Positions 17,012 through 29,810 are shown, counted from the first letter of the stretch. The stretch: 64,000 nt of DNA from Frateuria flava (GCF_017837635.1 NZ_JAGJRS010000031.1:62001-126000), one strand, 5' to 3'. Made by a program: numbers and translations. The notes: generated from the letters alone by a model not told the origin.

Positions 17012-18529
17012 ATGGACGACAACCGCATCCGCAACATCGTCGTCGTGGGCGGCGGCAGCGCCGGCTGGACGGCGGCGGCCGCGCTGGCCACCTACCTGGG
17101 CAAGGGTGCCCGCATCCGCCTGGTCGAATCGGAGGAGATCGGGATTGTCGGCGTGGGCGAGTCGACCGTGCCGTTCATGAAGACCTTCAACGCCCAGGTG
17201 CTTGGGATCCGGGAAGCCGACTTTGTCGCGCGGACGCAGGGCACCTTCAAGCTGGGCATCCAGTTCAACGATTTCGGGCGCATTGGCGACAGCTACGTGC
17301 ACGGCTTCGGCACCATCGGCCGCTCGCTGGGGCCGTTGCCGTTCCACCAGTACTGGCTGAAGCTGTTCCTGGCCGGGCGTGCGCCCGACATCGGCGTCTT
17401 CTCGCTGCCGACCGTCGCGGCCCCGCGCAACCGGTTCACCGCCAGCGCGGTCGATGCGCCGCCCGGGTCGCCGCTGGCGGACATCGCCTACGGCTACCAG
17501 TTCGACGCCGGACTGTACGCGCGCTACCTGCGCGAGCTGGCCGAGCGCCGCGGCGTGCAGCGGATCGAGGGCCGCATCGTCGACGTCGTCCAGCGCGGCG
17601 AGGATGGTTTCATCGAGGCGGTGGTGCTGCAGGGCGGCGCGCGCATCGAGGGCGAGCTTTTCATCGACTGCTCGGGCTTCCGTGGCCTGCTGATCGAACA
17701 GACTCTTAAAGCCGGTTACGAGGACTGGAGCCGCTGGCTGCCCTGCGACCGCGCGATGGTCGTCGCCTGCGCGAGCGCCGGACCGCTGACGCCCTACACG
17801 CGGGTGACCGCGCGGGCGGCGGGCTGGCAGTGGCGTATCCCGCTGCAGCACCGCACCGGCAACGGCTACGTGTATTCCAGCCGGCACATCAGCGACGACG
17901 AAGCGGCCGCGAGCTTGCTCGAAACCCTCGACGGCACGGCGCTTGGCGAGCCGCGGCCGCTGCGTTTCACGCCCGGCAGGCGCCGCAGGTTATGGGACAA
18001 GAACGTCGTCGCGGTCGGCCTGGCGGGCGGCTTCATGGAGCCGCTCGAATCAACCGCCATCTACCTGGCGCAGTCGGGCATCCAGCGCCTGCTCGGGCTG
18101 TTCCCGACGCGCGCGTTCGATCCGCAGCTGGCCGATCGCTTCAACCGCGACTCCGCTTTCGAGCACGAACGCGTGCGCGATTTCCTGGCCTTGCACTATC
18201 ACGCGACCGAGCGGAACGACACACCGTTCTGGGACCACTGCCGCACCATGGCGATCCCCGAGCCGTTGCGAGAGACGATCGCGCTGTTCCAGACCGACGG
18301 CCGCTATTTTCGCAACGGCGAGGACTTCTTCGCCCTGCCGAGCTGGGTGCAGGTGATGCTCGGGCAACGCATCGTGCCGCGCGGCTACCATCCCATCGTC
18401 GATGAGGTCCCCGACGCGGACCTGGTCGCGTTCGTCGAGCGCGTGCGCCGCACGATCGCCGCGTGCGTGGAGGCGATGCCTTCGCACCGGGACTACATCG
18501 ACGAGCACTGCAAGGCGCTCGTGGCCTGA
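17012..18529 (+). CDS. Flavin-dependent tryptophan-halogenase-like protein
   Basis: 505 residues, typical of the tryptophan halogenase family. The FAD-binding GGGSAGW is at residues 13-19. The residues needed for halogenation are all in register with PrnA/RebH: Lys80 (in TFKLG), the GWQWRIP motif at 271-277 and Glu346-Ser347 in EPLES. So the catalytic set is complete, yet the family members found beside TonB receptors in Xanthomonadales have no established natural substrate. It follows the receptor with a terminator in between. A halogenase role on free tryptophan is not implied by the context, which is sugar uptake. No separate flavin reductase gene is nearby. Confidence 0.85.
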   Translation: MDDNRIRNIVVVGGGSAGWTAAAALATYLGKGARIRLVESEEIGIVGVGESTVPFMKTFNAQVLGIREADFVARTQGTFKLGIQFNDFGRIGDSYVHGFGTIGRSLGPLPFHQYWLKLFLAGRAPDIGVFSLPTVAAPRNRFTASAVDAPPGSPLADIAYGYQFDAGLYARYLRELAERRGVQRIEGRIVDVVQRGEDGFIEAVVLQGGARIEGELFIDCSGFRGLLIEQTLKAGYEDWSRWLPCDRAMVVACASAGPLTPYTRVTARAAGWQWRIPLQHRTGNGYVYSSRHISDDEAAASLLETLDGTALGEPRPLRFTPGRRRRLWDKNVVAVGLAGGFMEPLESTAIYLAQSGIQRLLGLFPTRAFDPQLADRFNRDSAFEHERVRDFLALHYHATERNDTPFWDHCRTMAIPEPLRETIALFQTDGRYFRNGEDFFALPSWVQVMLGQRIVPRGYHPIVDEVPDADLVAFVERVRRTIAACVEAMPSHRDYIDEHCKALVA

Positions 18530-18701
18530 CGACGGGAGCGGGCGCGAAAAACGTCGGATGCGATGGCTCTGACACACGGGTGGTTCCGGGACGCCTGGCG
18601 GAAAACGTTCCGGCGGAAGCTGGTCAACCTTGATCCTGGCCGGACAGCCACGTGGATTCCGGCTTTCCGGGGGGGGGCGTCCGATCGAGGTCTTCAAGGT
18701 T

Positions 18702-18784
18702 CCTGCAGGAGCGCACTCGGGCGCGACCGTGGCCCCGGGTAGCCTCGGACATCGCGGTCGCGCACAGGGTGCGCTCCTACAGGG
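18702..18784. repeat. REP-like element, copy A
   Basis: An 83-bp imperfect palindrome (arms starting CCTGCAGGAGCGCAC and ending GTGCGCTCCTACAGG). It is a near-identical inverted copy of the element at 19011-19096, and its arms match the element at 56446-56522. The GTAGGAGCGC arm resembles REP sequences of pseudomonads. Confidence 0.85.
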
Positions 18785-18835
18785 ATACGTGCGGACTGGG
18801 AATCACAGGCTCCCATCAACCAGGGCGCGCTGCGT

Positions 18836-18986
18836 CAGTCCGCCACGACGCAGCGGTTCTTGCTGCCATCCCTGGCGCGGTACAACGGCCTGGATCCGCG
18901 CCTCGTCACTGGCCACCCGTGCGCTCCACGGCGCGACGCCGATGCTGGCGCTGGCATGGGCAATGACGCGGCCTCATGGCGACACC
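18836..18986 (-). pseudogene. Decayed duplicate of the 3' end of the REC-GGDEF gene
   Basis: This stretch aligns base by base with 19136-19300, the last roughly 55 codons of the adjacent REC-GGDEF gene (shared stretches include CACGGCGCGACGCCGATGCT). Relative to the intact gene it has an 11-bp deletion around 18885, which breaks the frame, plus scattered substitutions. It lacks everything upstream. The duplication also includes the short sequence between the REP element and the gene end. It is bracketed by inverted REP copies. Apart from this and the REP elements, the 605-bp gap 18530-19134 contains nothing that I can support. Confidence 0.85.
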
Positions 18987-19010
18987 CCGAAGGTTGCGGT
19001 ATCCAAGGCT

Positions 19011-19096
19011 CCCTGTAGGAGCGCACCCTGTGCGCGACCGCGATGTCCGAGGCTACCCCGGAGGCTGTGGTCGCGCCCAAGTGCGCTCGTACAAGG
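19011..19096. repeat. REP-like element, copy B (inverted relative to copy A)
   Basis: Begins CCCTGTAGGAGCGCACCC and is the reverse complement of copy A apart from about ten differences. It lies immediately downstream of the REC-GGDEF stop codon and could act as the 3' hairpin of that operon. Confidence 0.85.
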
Positions 19097-19134
19097 GTTC
19101 GTGCGGGCTGGGGCTCACACCACCGACGCGTGCG

Positions 19135-20133
19135 TCAGTCCGCCACCACGCAGCGGTTCTTGCCGCCGTCCTTGGCCCGGTATAGGGCCCGGTCGGCGGC
19201 CTGGATCATCGCCTCGTCGCTGGCCACCTGTGCGCTCCACGGCGCGACGCCGATGCTGGCGCTGACATGCGCCACGACAGGGCCCTGCGGCGACACCAGC
19301 GGATAGGGCTCGGCCAGGCTGGCGCCCAGTTCCTCGCAGCGGCGCAGCAGCACCGGCAACGCCTGCATCTCGCCCACGATCAGCGCGAACTCGTCCCCGC
19401 CCAGCCGCGCGACCGTGTCGCCGACGCGCAGGTTGAGCTTCAGCCGCGCGGCGATCGCCTGCAGCAGCGCGTCGCCGGCCGGATGGCCGTGGCGGTCGTT
19501 GATGCCCTTGAAGCCGTCGATGTCCAGCAGCACCAGCGCGAAGCCCGGCCCACCCTCGATCGCATGACGCAGCGCGGCGCCCAGCCGGTCATGGAACAGC
19601 ACGCGGTTGGGCAGGCCGGTCAGCATGTCGTGGGTCGCCTGGTGGCGCACCTGCGCCTCGACGCGCTCGCGCTCGGCGATCTCCTGCTGCAGCTGGTGGT
19701 TGCGTTCGGACAGCTCCTCCAGCGTCAGTTCCAGCTTCGCGCGCGCGGCGTAGAGCTCCAGGAACACGCGCACCTTCGACTGCAGGATCACGTCGTTGAT
19801 TGGCTTGGCGATGTAGTCCACCGCGCCGGAGCGGTAGCCCTTGAGCCGGTTCAGGTCGTCCGCGTAGGCGGCGGTGACGAAGATGATCGGCGTCTCGTGC
19901 AGCTGATCGGCCTCGGTCAGCAGCGAGGCCACCTCGAAGCCATCCATGTCCGGCATGTTGACGTCCAGCAGGATCAGCGCGAACTCGTGGTCCAGGCACA
20001 GCGCGAGCGCCTCGTTGCCGCTGCCGGCTTCGTACAGGTCCGCGCCGGCGTGGCCCAGCAGGCGGCGCATCGCCACCAGGTTGGCGGGGGTGTCGTCGAC
20101 CACCAGGATCTTCGGTCGCGTCGTGTCGGTCAT
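19135..20133 (-). CDS. Response regulator with REC and GGDEF domains (diguanylate cyclase)
   Basis: 332 residues. The receiver domain (about 8-125) has the acidic pair in VVDDTP, the phospho-acceptor Asp in LILLDVNMPDMDG and the conserved Lys in AKPIN. A coiled linker (about 130-160) leads into a GGDEF domain with an intact RLGGDEF motif. It is expected to make cyclic-di-GMP when phosphorylated, probably by the hybrid kinase at the head of this operon. Its ATG overlaps the stop of cheB by 4 bp. The 3' end of this gene has been duplicated and decayed just downstream. Confidence 0.94.
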   Translation of the reverse strand: MTDTTRPKILVVDDTPANLVAMRRLLGHAGADLYEAGSGNEALALCLDHEFALILLDVNMPDMDGFEVASLLTEADQLHETPIIFVTAAYADDLNRLKGYRSGAVDYIAKPINDVILQSKVRVFLELYAARAKLELTLEELSERNHQLQQEIAERERVEAQVRHQATHDMLTGLPNRVLFHDRLGAALRHAIEGGPGFALVLLDIDGFKGINDRHGHPAGDALLQAIAARLKLNLRVGDTVARLGGDEFALIVGEMQALPVLLRRCEELGASLAEPYPLVSPQGPVVAHVSASIGVAPWSAQVASDEAMIQAADRALYRAKDGGKNRCVVAD

Positions 20134-20702
20134 GCGCAGTGGGCCAGTTCGTTGAGCAGCGGCGCGATGCGCGCCAGGGGCAGGCAGTGGTCGGCGCCGG
20201 CCTGGTCGAGCGCGGCCTGCGGCATCGTCGGTGCGAGCGCGTCGGCCGGGTCCTGCACGATCGCCAGGCCGCCGGCCTGGCGGATGCGCGCCAGGCCCTG
20301 TGCGCCGTCGGGGCTGGCGCCGGTCAGCATGACGCCGGCCAGACCCGCGCCATAGGCATCCGCGGCGCTTTCGAACAGTACGTCGATCGACGGGCGCGAA
20401 TAGTGCACCGGTTCATCCACCGAATAGGCGAAGCAACGGTCGCGCTCGATCAGCAGATGATAGCCGGGCGGGGCCAGGTGGATGATCCCGGCCTCCACCG
20501 GCCAGCGCTCGCGTGCTTCGCGCACCGGCAGCCGCGCGTGCCGCGCCAGCAGTGGCACGAGCAGGCCGGTACCCGGTTCGGCGCTGTGGCTGCACACGAT
20601 CACCGGCAGCGGAAGCGGCGGCGTCAACGCGCGCAGCAGTGGCTTGAGCGCGCCCAGGCCGCCCGCCGAACAACCGATCACGACCGCCTCAAGCCTTGCC
20701 AT
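20130..20702 (-). CDS. CheB-type protein-glutamate methylesterase lacking a receiver domain
   Basis: 190 residues covering only the catalytic domain of CheB. The serine nucleophile lies in GCSAGG, the His in CSHSAEPG and the Asp in VMLTGASPDGAQGL. Classical CheB has an N-terminal receiver domain that is missing here. Stand-alone CheB/CheR pairs beside hybrid kinases are a known arrangement in which the methylation target is not a chemoreceptor array. The start at 20702 overlaps the end of cheR by 14 bp and the stop overlaps the next ATG by 4 bp. Confidence 0.9.
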   Translation of the reverse strand: MARLEAVVIGCSAGGLGALKPLLRALTPPLPLPVIVCSHSAEPGTGLLVPLLARHARLPVREARERWPVEAGIIHLAPPGYHLLIERDRCFAYSVDEPVHYSRPSIDVLFESAADAYGAGLAGVMLTGASPDGAQGLARIRQAGGLAIVQDPADALAPTMPQAALDQAGADHCLPLARIAPLLNELAHCA

Positions 20703-21543
20703 CGGGCGCGGTAAACACGTTGCGGCGGTAGATGCGCAAGTTCGCGTCGAGCGCGGTGAAGTCCGCCCCACTGGGCGCGAATTCCAGGCTCTCGCGCAAC
20801 CCGAGGCACAGGAAGCCGCCACGCACCAGGCTGTCGCGGAACAACCCCAGCACCCGGTCCTGCAGCGGGTTGGCGAAGTAGATCAGCACGTTGCGGCAGA
20901 GCACCAGCTGCGCCTCGCAGAACACCTTGTCGGTAACCAGGTTGTGGTTGGCGAAGCTGACGTTGCGGCGCAGGCGCTGGTCCAGCTTGATGAACTCGTA
21001 GCGCGCGCTGTAGTAGTCGGCCAGCGAGTGGCGCCCGCCGGCCTCCAGGTAGTTGCGCGACCACGCCTGCGCGGCGCGGGCGGGGTAGATGCCCTCCTGC
21101 GCGCGCCTGAGCGCGGCCGGGTTGAAGTCGGTGGCGTAGATCTGGCAGCGCTCGTAGAGCCCTTCCTCCTCCAGCAGGATGGCGAGCGAGTACACCTCCT
21201 GTCCGCTGGCGCAGCCGGCCTGCCAGATGTTGATGCGCGGCCACGAAGCGAGCAGCGGCAGCACCTGCTCGCGCAGCGCGCGGAACACCGGCGGATCGCG
21301 GAACATGTCCGACACCGGCACGGAGAGCCCTTCGATGACGGTGAACACGAACTCCGGCTCGTGCAGCAGGCGACCGGTCAGCGCGCTGATCGTGCCGGTG
21401 CCGTGCGTCTGCACCAGCTGGCGCACGCGCCGGCGCAGCGACGCGGGCGCGTAATGGCCGAAGTCGTAGCCGTGGCGCTGGCGCAGGGCGCGCACGAACA
21501 ACTCCAGTTCGATGTCCTCCAGCGCGGGATCGATCCGGTCCAT
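20689..21543 (-). CDS. CheR-type protein-glutamate methyltransferase
   Basis: 284 residues with the CheR N-terminal helical domain (residues 1-75) and the S-adenosylmethionine-binding domain. Visible features are FRDPPVFRALREQVLP, the SAM motif IWQAGCASGQEVYSLAI and the late CRNVLIYFANPLQ segment. It would methylate glutamates using SAM. The ATG at 21543 is 10 bp downstream of the hybrid kinase stop. No methyl-accepting chemotaxis protein or cheA/cheW gene is present in the window, so the substrate may be the hybrid kinase itself, which has a long coiled coil similar in nature to receptor signalling helices. That is inference. Confidence 0.93.
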   Translation of the reverse strand: MDRIDPALEDIELELFVRALRQRHGYDFGHYAPASLRRRVRQLVQTHGTGTISALTGRLLHEPEFVFTVIEGLSVPVSDMFRDPPVFRALREQVLPLLASWPRINIWQAGCASGQEVYSLAILLEEEGLYERCQIYATDFNPAALRRAQEGIYPARAAQAWSRNYLEAGGRHSLADYYSARYEFIKLDQRLRRNVSFANHNLVTDKVFCEAQLVLCRNVLIYFANPLQDRVLGLFRDSLVRGGFLCLGLRESLEFAPSGADFTALDANLRIYRRNVFTAPDGKA

Positions 21544-21553
21544 CGCGCGGCGC

Positions 21554-25198
<3,645 letters not shown>

Positions 25199-25275
25199 GC
25201 GGGTGTCGCCGTGGTTGCGGTGGCCGTGGGGTATCGCCGCCACGGCTCGCAGTGCCCGCCGACGACGGGACCAGA

Positions 25276-26211
25276 TTAGCTGCCCGCGGTGGGCAAGGGT
25301 AGGGAAGCGGCCACCGGTTCGACGCCCTGGCGACGCCAGCGCGGCGGCACGATCAGTCCGCGCCGCAGGGCCACCGTCAGCAGCATGGCCGACACCAGCG
25401 AACACAGCACCAGGGCGATCACCGACGCCTCGGCACCGAACACGCCGCCGCTGAGCCAGTCCGGACCGCTACGGGTGGAGACCAGCCAGCCGTCCGCCTT
25501 GGTACCGGACACGGGAATGCCGTAGACCGTGCCCTGCATGAAGTTCCAGGCGGCGTGCAGGCCCATGCAGATCCACAGCGAGCGTGTGACCAGATAGAGC
25601 AGGCCGAACAGGATGCCGGCCTCGATGGCGATCGCCAGCCCCGCCCACAGGGTCGCGCCCGGGTTGTTCAAGTGCACCGCCCCGAAGAACAGCGCCGAAA
25701 CCAGCAAGGCAGCCCAGGTGCCCAGTCCCTCCTCGACGAGGCGGTAGAGCACGCCGCGGAACATGATCTCCTCGCCGATCCCGGCGCCCAGCCCCACCGT
25801 CAACGCGGCGAGCAACCAGTGCGCTTCGGGGTTGATGCCGACGATGTCATAACTGCCGAGCAGCCAAAGGGCGCCGACGACGGCGCTGAACAGCAGCACG
25901 CCCGCCGCCAGGCCGAGTCCACCCTCTGGTGCGAGGCGGCGTAGCGCCAGCTCGCGCAGCGGCCGGCGCTCGACCAGCTTGACCATGGCCAGGTAAGCGA
26001 GCAGCGGACCCAGGGCGCGGAAGCCGAACTCGCGCAGGCCCTTGGCGACCGGACTATCGGCCGGGCCATGCGGCAACAACCCGAACAGCATGCTGGCGGC
26101 CACCATCAGCGCGATGAAGAACACCAGCCGGGCCACCGGCGAGAACACCAGCCAGCGCTGCCAGCGCGGGGCCTGGGCGGGTGTGACGAAAGCGAGGCGG
26201 TAGCCGTACAT
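25276..26211 (-). CDS. CPBP-family intramembrane metalloprotease
   Basis: 311 residues with about eight membrane segments. The CPBP (Abi, Rce1-like) motifs are present: EEIMFRG, then a His in GAVHLNNPG and HAAWNF, which form the membrane-embedded catalytic site in this superfamily. Substrates of bacterial members are mostly unknown; some process peptides or protect against bacteriocins. The ATG at 26211 has a GGGGGAA ribosome site. It lies 77 bp upstream of the hybrid kinase gene on the same strand and could share transcripts with it. A REP-like hairpin separates it from prfC. Confidence 0.88.
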   Translation of the reverse strand: MYGYRLAFVTPAQAPRWQRWLVFSPVARLVFFIALMVAASMLFGLLPHGPADSPVAKGLREFGFRALGPLLAYLAMVKLVERRPLRELALRRLAPEGGLGLAAGVLLFSAVVGALWLLGSYDIVGINPEAHWLLAALTVGLGAGIGEEIMFRGVLYRLVEEGLGTWAALLVSALFFGAVHLNNPGATLWAGLAIAIEAGILFGLLYLVTRSLWICMGLHAAWNFMQGTVYGIPVSGTKADGWLVSTRSGPDWLSGGVFGAEASVIALVLCSLVSAMLLTVALRRGLIVPPRWRRQGVEPVAASLPLPTAGS

Positions 26212-26290
26212 GGAATTCCCCCTGTGTGGACGGCGCACGCTAGCAGCGACCGCGACGCCGTCCCAGTGGAGGAGGTCACGCCCCGCAAAC

Positions 26291-26317
26291 GCAGGAGCCC
26301 GCACGCGGGGCTCCTGC
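26291..26317. repeat. REP-like hairpin between prfC and CPBP gene
   Basis: GCAGGAGCCC pairs with GGGCTCCTGC around a short GCACGC loop. It belongs to the same GCAGGAGCCCGC repeat family as those at 9.8 and 60.9 kb and lies just after the prfC stop. Confidence 0.8.
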
Positions 26318-26325
26318 AGGCCGGT

Positions 26326-27927
26326 CTAGACCTCGACCGAGGCCGCGTGCTCGCGTGTCGCCGAGAAGCGCACTTTCGGCCAGCGCTCCTGCGCCAATTG
26401 CAGGTTGACCCGCGAAGGCGCCAGGTAGACCAGCTCGCCAGCCGCGTCGATCCCCAGGTTCATCGCGTTCTTCTCGCGGAACTCCTCCAGCATCTTCGGA
26501 TCGTCGCAATGCACCCAGCGCGCGGTGGCCACGCCGACCGTGTCGAACGAGGCATCCACGCCGTACTCGTCCTTCAGGCGGTAGGCCACCACGTCGAACT
26601 GCAGCACGCCGACCGCGCCCAGGACCAGGTCGTTGCTCATCAGCGGCCGGAAGAACTGCGTGGCGCCTTCCTCCGACAACTGCGCCAGGCCCTTCTGCAG
26701 GGCCTTCATCTTGAGCGGATCGCGCAGGCGCGCGCGTCGGAACAGTTCCGGCGCGAAGTTGGGGATGCCGGTGAACGACACCGGCTCGCCCTCGCTGAAC
26801 GTATCGCCAATGGAAATGGTGCCGTGGTTGTGCAGGCCGATCACGTCGCCGGGGTAGGCACTCTCGACGATTTCGCGGTCGCTGGCCATGAAGGTCAGCG
26901 CATTGGCGATGCGCACGTCCTTGCCGGTGCGCGTCTGCACCATCTTCATACCGGCGGTGTAGGTGCCCGAGCACACGCGCATGAAGGCCACGCGGTCGCG
27001 GTGCGCCGGGTCCATGTTGGCCTGGATCTTGAACACGAAGCCGGTGAGTTTCTCCTCCTCCGGCATCACCTCGCGGCCCAGCGTGCCGCGCGGGCGCGGA
27101 CTGGGCGCGTGCTCGACGAAGAAGTCCAGCAGCAGCTGCACGCCGAAGTTGTTCACCGCCGAGCCGAAGAACACCGGGGTCAGTTTGCCGGCGAGGTAAT
27201 CCTCCAGCACGAACGGGTTGGAGGCGCCCTGCACCAGCTCCAGCTCGTCCCGCAGTTCGGCCAGCATCTGGGCGCCGACCACTTCTTCCAGCCCGGGTGC
27301 ATCCAGGCCCTTGAAGATGGTCGAGTCCTGGCGGGTGAAGTTCTTGCCCGGCTCGTAGACGTGCACCTCGTCCAGCAACAGGTGGTAGACGCCCTTCAGG
27401 CGCTTGCCCATGCCGATCGGCCAGGTCACCGGCGTGCAGGCGATGCCCAGCACCGACTCGACCTCGTCCAGCAGTTCGATCGGCGAGCGGCCCTCGCGGT
27501 CGAGCTTGTTGATGAAGGTCATGATCGGCGTGTCGCGCAGGCGGCAGACCTCCATCAGCTTGATCGTGCGCTCCTCCACGCCCTTGGCGCAGTCGATCAC
27601 CATCAGCGCCGAGTCCACCGCGGTGAGCACGCGGTAGGTGTCCTCGGAGAAGTCCGCGTGGCCTGGCGTGTCGAGCAGGTTGACGATCTTGCCCTCGTAG
27701 GGGAACTGCATCACCGAGGAGGTCACCGAGATGCCGCGCTCCTTTTCCAGCGCCATCCAGTCGGAGGTGGCGTGGCGCGCGGCCTTGCGGCCCTTGACCG
27801 AGCCGGCCATCTGGATCGCGCCGCCGAACAGCAGCAGCTTCTCGGTCAACGTGGTCTTGCCCGCGTCAGGATGGCTGACGATGGCAAAGGTACGGCGGCG
27901 ACGGGTTTCGGACAGATGCGTGGACAT
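26326..27927 (-). CDS. prfC: Peptide chain release factor 3
   Basis: 533 residues, the usual RF3 length. A translational GTPase that recycles RF1/RF2 from the ribosome after termination. G-domain motifs are intact: [13 protein letters not shown] (G1), the switch segment [20 protein letters not shown] (G3) and NKLDREGR (G4). The [25 protein letters not shown] start is standard for the family. Codons upstream of the ATG at 27927 are open but lie in repeat sequence and are not counted. Confidence 0.97.
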   Translation of the reverse strand: MSTHLSETRRRRTFAIVSHPDAGKTTLTEKLLLFGGAIQMAGSVKGRKAARHATSDWMALEKERGISVTSSVMQFPYEGKIVNLLDTPGHADFSEDTYRVLTAVDSALMVIDCAKGVEERTIKLMEVCRLRDTPIMTFINKLDREGRSPIELLDEVESVLGIACTPVTWPIGMGKRLKGVYHLLLDEVHVYEPGKNFTRQDSTIFKGLDAPGLEEVVGAQMLAELRDELELVQGASNPFVLEDYLAGKLTPVFFGSAVNNFGVQLLLDFFVEHAPSPRPRGTLGREVMPEEEKLTGFVFKIQANMDPAHRDRVAFMRVCSGTYTAGMKMVQTRTGKDVRIANALTFMASDREIVESAYPGDVIGLHNHGTISIGDTFSEGEPVSFTGIPNFAPELFRRARLRDPLKMKALQKGLAQLSEEGATQFFRPLMSNDLVLGAVGVLQFDVVAYRLKDEYGVDASFDTVGVATARWVHCDDPKMLEEFREKNAMNLGIDAAGELVYLAPSRVNLQLAQERWPKVRFSATREHAASVEV

Positions 27928-27977
27928 GCGGCGGGCAGGCTTTGTATGCGAACCGCCGATTGTACCGCGCCCAGGCG

Positions 27978-28022
27978 CCCTCTCCCCTGCGGGGAGTGGG
28001 TTGGGGTGAGGGCCGGGTCTTG
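27978..28022. repeat. CT-rich hairpin repeat
   Basis: CCCTCTCCCCTGCGGGGAGTGGG and the following GGGTGAGGG resemble the units at 7.1, 29.6 and 35.8-36.8 kb. It lies between the M24 gene end and prfC on the minus strand. Confidence 0.65.
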
Positions 28023-28103
28023 CATGAGCTGTTACCGTGCGAGGGACAAAGGCTGCCTCCCCGGCGAGCCATCGCTCATCCGCCCCTTCCCCGGGGCGAG
28101 GGA

Positions 28104-28769
28104 TCAATCCGCTCCGGGCGCGACCAGCAGATCCTCGAAGAACGCTCCGTACGGCTTGGTCGGATGGGCGATCTGGATCTCGAGCACCCACAGCCCGGGC
28201 GAGGGTGCGCCCTCCAGCGTGCCGAGGTCGCCGCCCTTGTGCACCGAGTGCGGGTAGTCGCCCAGCCGGTGGCCCTTGATCGCGTGGTTGAAGCGCCAGC
28301 CCATCGCCTGCGCCCGCTCCGATGCGACGTCATAGAGCGCCCGGCCGCTCAACCCGTCGTTGCGCCAGGCGCAGGCGACCTCGTCGAACAGGCTGCGGGC
28401 GGCACTCGCGCACGCCGTCAGTGCCGGCGCATCGCCAACGGCGAAGGTGTCCCCGACGTCGCCTTCGTGGCCGTCGAACACCAGGCCCAGGTCGATGAAG
28501 TAGATGTCGTTCTCGCCCAGTCGCACGTCCGGGTGGGAGCGCTGCCGGTAGGTCTTGGTCGTGTTGGCGCCGATGCGGATGATCGGCGGATGCCACAGGC
28601 GTTGCACGCTGTGCGCCGTGAAAATGTCCGCCGCCATCGCCTTGGCCTCGGCCTCGTCGATACCCGGCTGCATGCGCTGGCGGATGTCCTGCAGGACCGC
28701 CCAGCTGCGCTCGCGGGCGCGCTGCATCAGCATCGCGTCGTAGCGCCGACCGACGGCTTCGCGGTTCAT
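28104..28769 (-). CDS. M24-family (pita-bread fold) peptidase-like protein
   Basis: 221 residues, shorter than most Xaa-Pro aminopeptidases and close to a bare catalytic domain. Putative metal ligands are visible: Asp93 and Asp104 in the [13 protein letters not shown] segment, a His among [11 protein letters not shown] (167-177), Glu197 (VLEIQIAH) and Glu212 (FFEDLL). In the M24 family five such residues bind two metal ions and cleave an N-terminal residue or act on small amides. Its ATG overlaps the stop of the 2-oxoglutarate dioxygenase gene by 4 bp, so the two are co-translated. Substrate unknown. Confidence 0.85.
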   Translation of the reverse strand: MNREAVGRRYDAMLMQRARERSWAVLQDIRQRMQPGIDEAEAKAMAADIFTAHSVQRLWHPPIIRIGANTTKTYRQRSHPDVRLGENDIYFIDLGLVFDGHEGDVGDTFAVGDAPALTACASAARSLFDEVACAWRNDGLSGRALYDVASERAQAMGWRFNHAIKGHRLGDYPHSVHKGGDLGTLEGAPSPGLWVLEIQIAHPTKPYGAFFEDLLVAPGAD

Positions 28770-29485
28770 GCGCGGCTCCGCGCGGCATCGCGGAAGGTCA
28801 CCACCAGCACGTCACGGTGCGCCGGCTGGGTGGGATCGAGAGGGGTGACCGCGGTAACCCCGTGGAACACGCGTGCGTCGTCCACCAGCGCCGCGTCGAA
28901 CGGTCGGGTGAGGGTGAAGCTGCCGAGCAGCCGGCCGTCGGCGGCGTGGATGGTGGTGGTGCCGCTTTCGATGTTGCTGCGGTCGATGAGCAGCACGAGC
29001 ACGAAGTCCACGCCGTCGCGGTGCACGCCTTCGGGCGTGGGCTCGCCCGCTTCGTCGGCGCGTGCCTCGATGCGGAACTGGTGGACCTCCACGCGCCAGC
29101 GCGCCACGTCCGGGGCGAGCGCGCCGAAGCAGTCATGGCAGAACCCGATGATGCGACGGAGGCTCGGCCCGTCGGCGGTGACGGGCTCGAACCAGCGCTC
29201 GATGTCGCCCTGCAGGGTGTTGTAGGTCTTGCTCTGGTAGTGCGGCTGATGCGCCTCGCGACAGACACCCCCCGCATCGGCCGAGAAAGTCGCGTGGCGG
29301 CGACGGCGGTGGCGGCCGGTGGAGGCCAGGTAGGCGTCCGGGGCCAGCTCGTTCCAGCTGGCGGTGAACGCGGCCCAGTCGGGCAGGGCGTGCGCGTCGA
29401 GCAGCACCTGCATCGGGCCGGCGGCAACGAAGGCGAAGCCGTCCTGGCGGAGCTGGTCGTGCAGCGCGGGGAGTGCGGCGGTCAT
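28766..29485 (-). CDS. 2-oxoglutarate/Fe(II) dioxygenase of the amino-acid hydroxylase type
   Basis: 239 residues resembling the 2OG-Fe_Oxy_2 family, which includes the L-isoleucine 4-hydroxylase of Bacillus thuringiensis. The iron triad is visible: His155-x-Asp157 (EGVHRDGVDF) and His208 (FHGVTAV), with Arg224 or Arg232 available to hold 2-oxoglutarate. Known members hydroxylate or sulfoxidise free aliphatic amino acids; the substrate here is not established. It precedes and overlaps the M24 gene (ATGA), suggesting one pathway in which a hydroxylated amino acid or its dipeptide is handled by the peptidase-like protein. Confidence 0.85.
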   Translation of the reverse strand: MTAALPALHDQLRQDGFAFVAAGPMQVLLDAHALPDWAAFTASWNELAPDAYLASTGRHRRRRHATFSADAGGVCREAHQPHYQSKTYNTLQGDIERWFEPVTADGPSLRRIIGFCHDCFGALAPDVARWRVEVHQFRIEARADEAGEPTPEGVHRDGVDFVLVLLIDRSNIESGTTTIHAADGRLLGSFTLTRPFDAALVDDARVFHGVTAVTPLDPTQPAHRDVLVVTFRDAARSRA

Positions 29486-29555
29486 GGCTGGGATGGCGGG
29501 GAGGGGGCATCAGGATACGCCCGATCTGAACGCCCGTTCCCTCAGCCATCATCAT

Positions 29556-29765
29556 GCCGCGATCCGGAGCCCTCTCGCCTCGGCCATCAGCACGCCGCGA
29601 TCCGAAGCCCTCTCCCCGCCGGGGAGAGGGTTGGGTGAGGGGTCGGGGCTCGCGGGGAGGCTTGCCCGTGCGGCGTGCATGGTTTCGTTTGTCGCTCTGT
29701 AGCTGGGCTACCGCAAGAGTGGCCCCTCACCCCAGCCCTCTCCCCGGAGGGGAGAGGGAGCAGGT
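29556..29765. repeat. Cluster of CT-rich hairpin repeats
   Basis: Several related units, including CCCTCTCCCCGCCGGGGAGAGGG near 29610 and CCTCTCCCCGGAGGGGAGAGG near 29740, plus a direct repeat of CCATCATCATGCCGCGATCC / CCATCAGCACGCCGCGATCC around 29543 and 29583. They fill most of the space between the dioxygenase start and the met promoter. Confidence 0.75.
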
Positions 29766-29810
29766 CGTGGCGACAATCTGCATAAGGCCATCCAGACGTC
29801 TAAACGTCTA

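Noticed and set aside
17012-18529. Calling the flavoprotein a dedicated tryptophan 7-halogenase (PrnA)
   Set aside because: Catalytic residues fit, but regiochemistry and substrate cannot be read from them, and no pyrrolnitrin or other halometabolite genes are near.
18630-19306. Plus-strand frames of 200 codons in the gap after the halogenase-like gene
   Set aside because: They run through REP elements and through the antisense of the duplicated GGDEF end; no start signals or domains.
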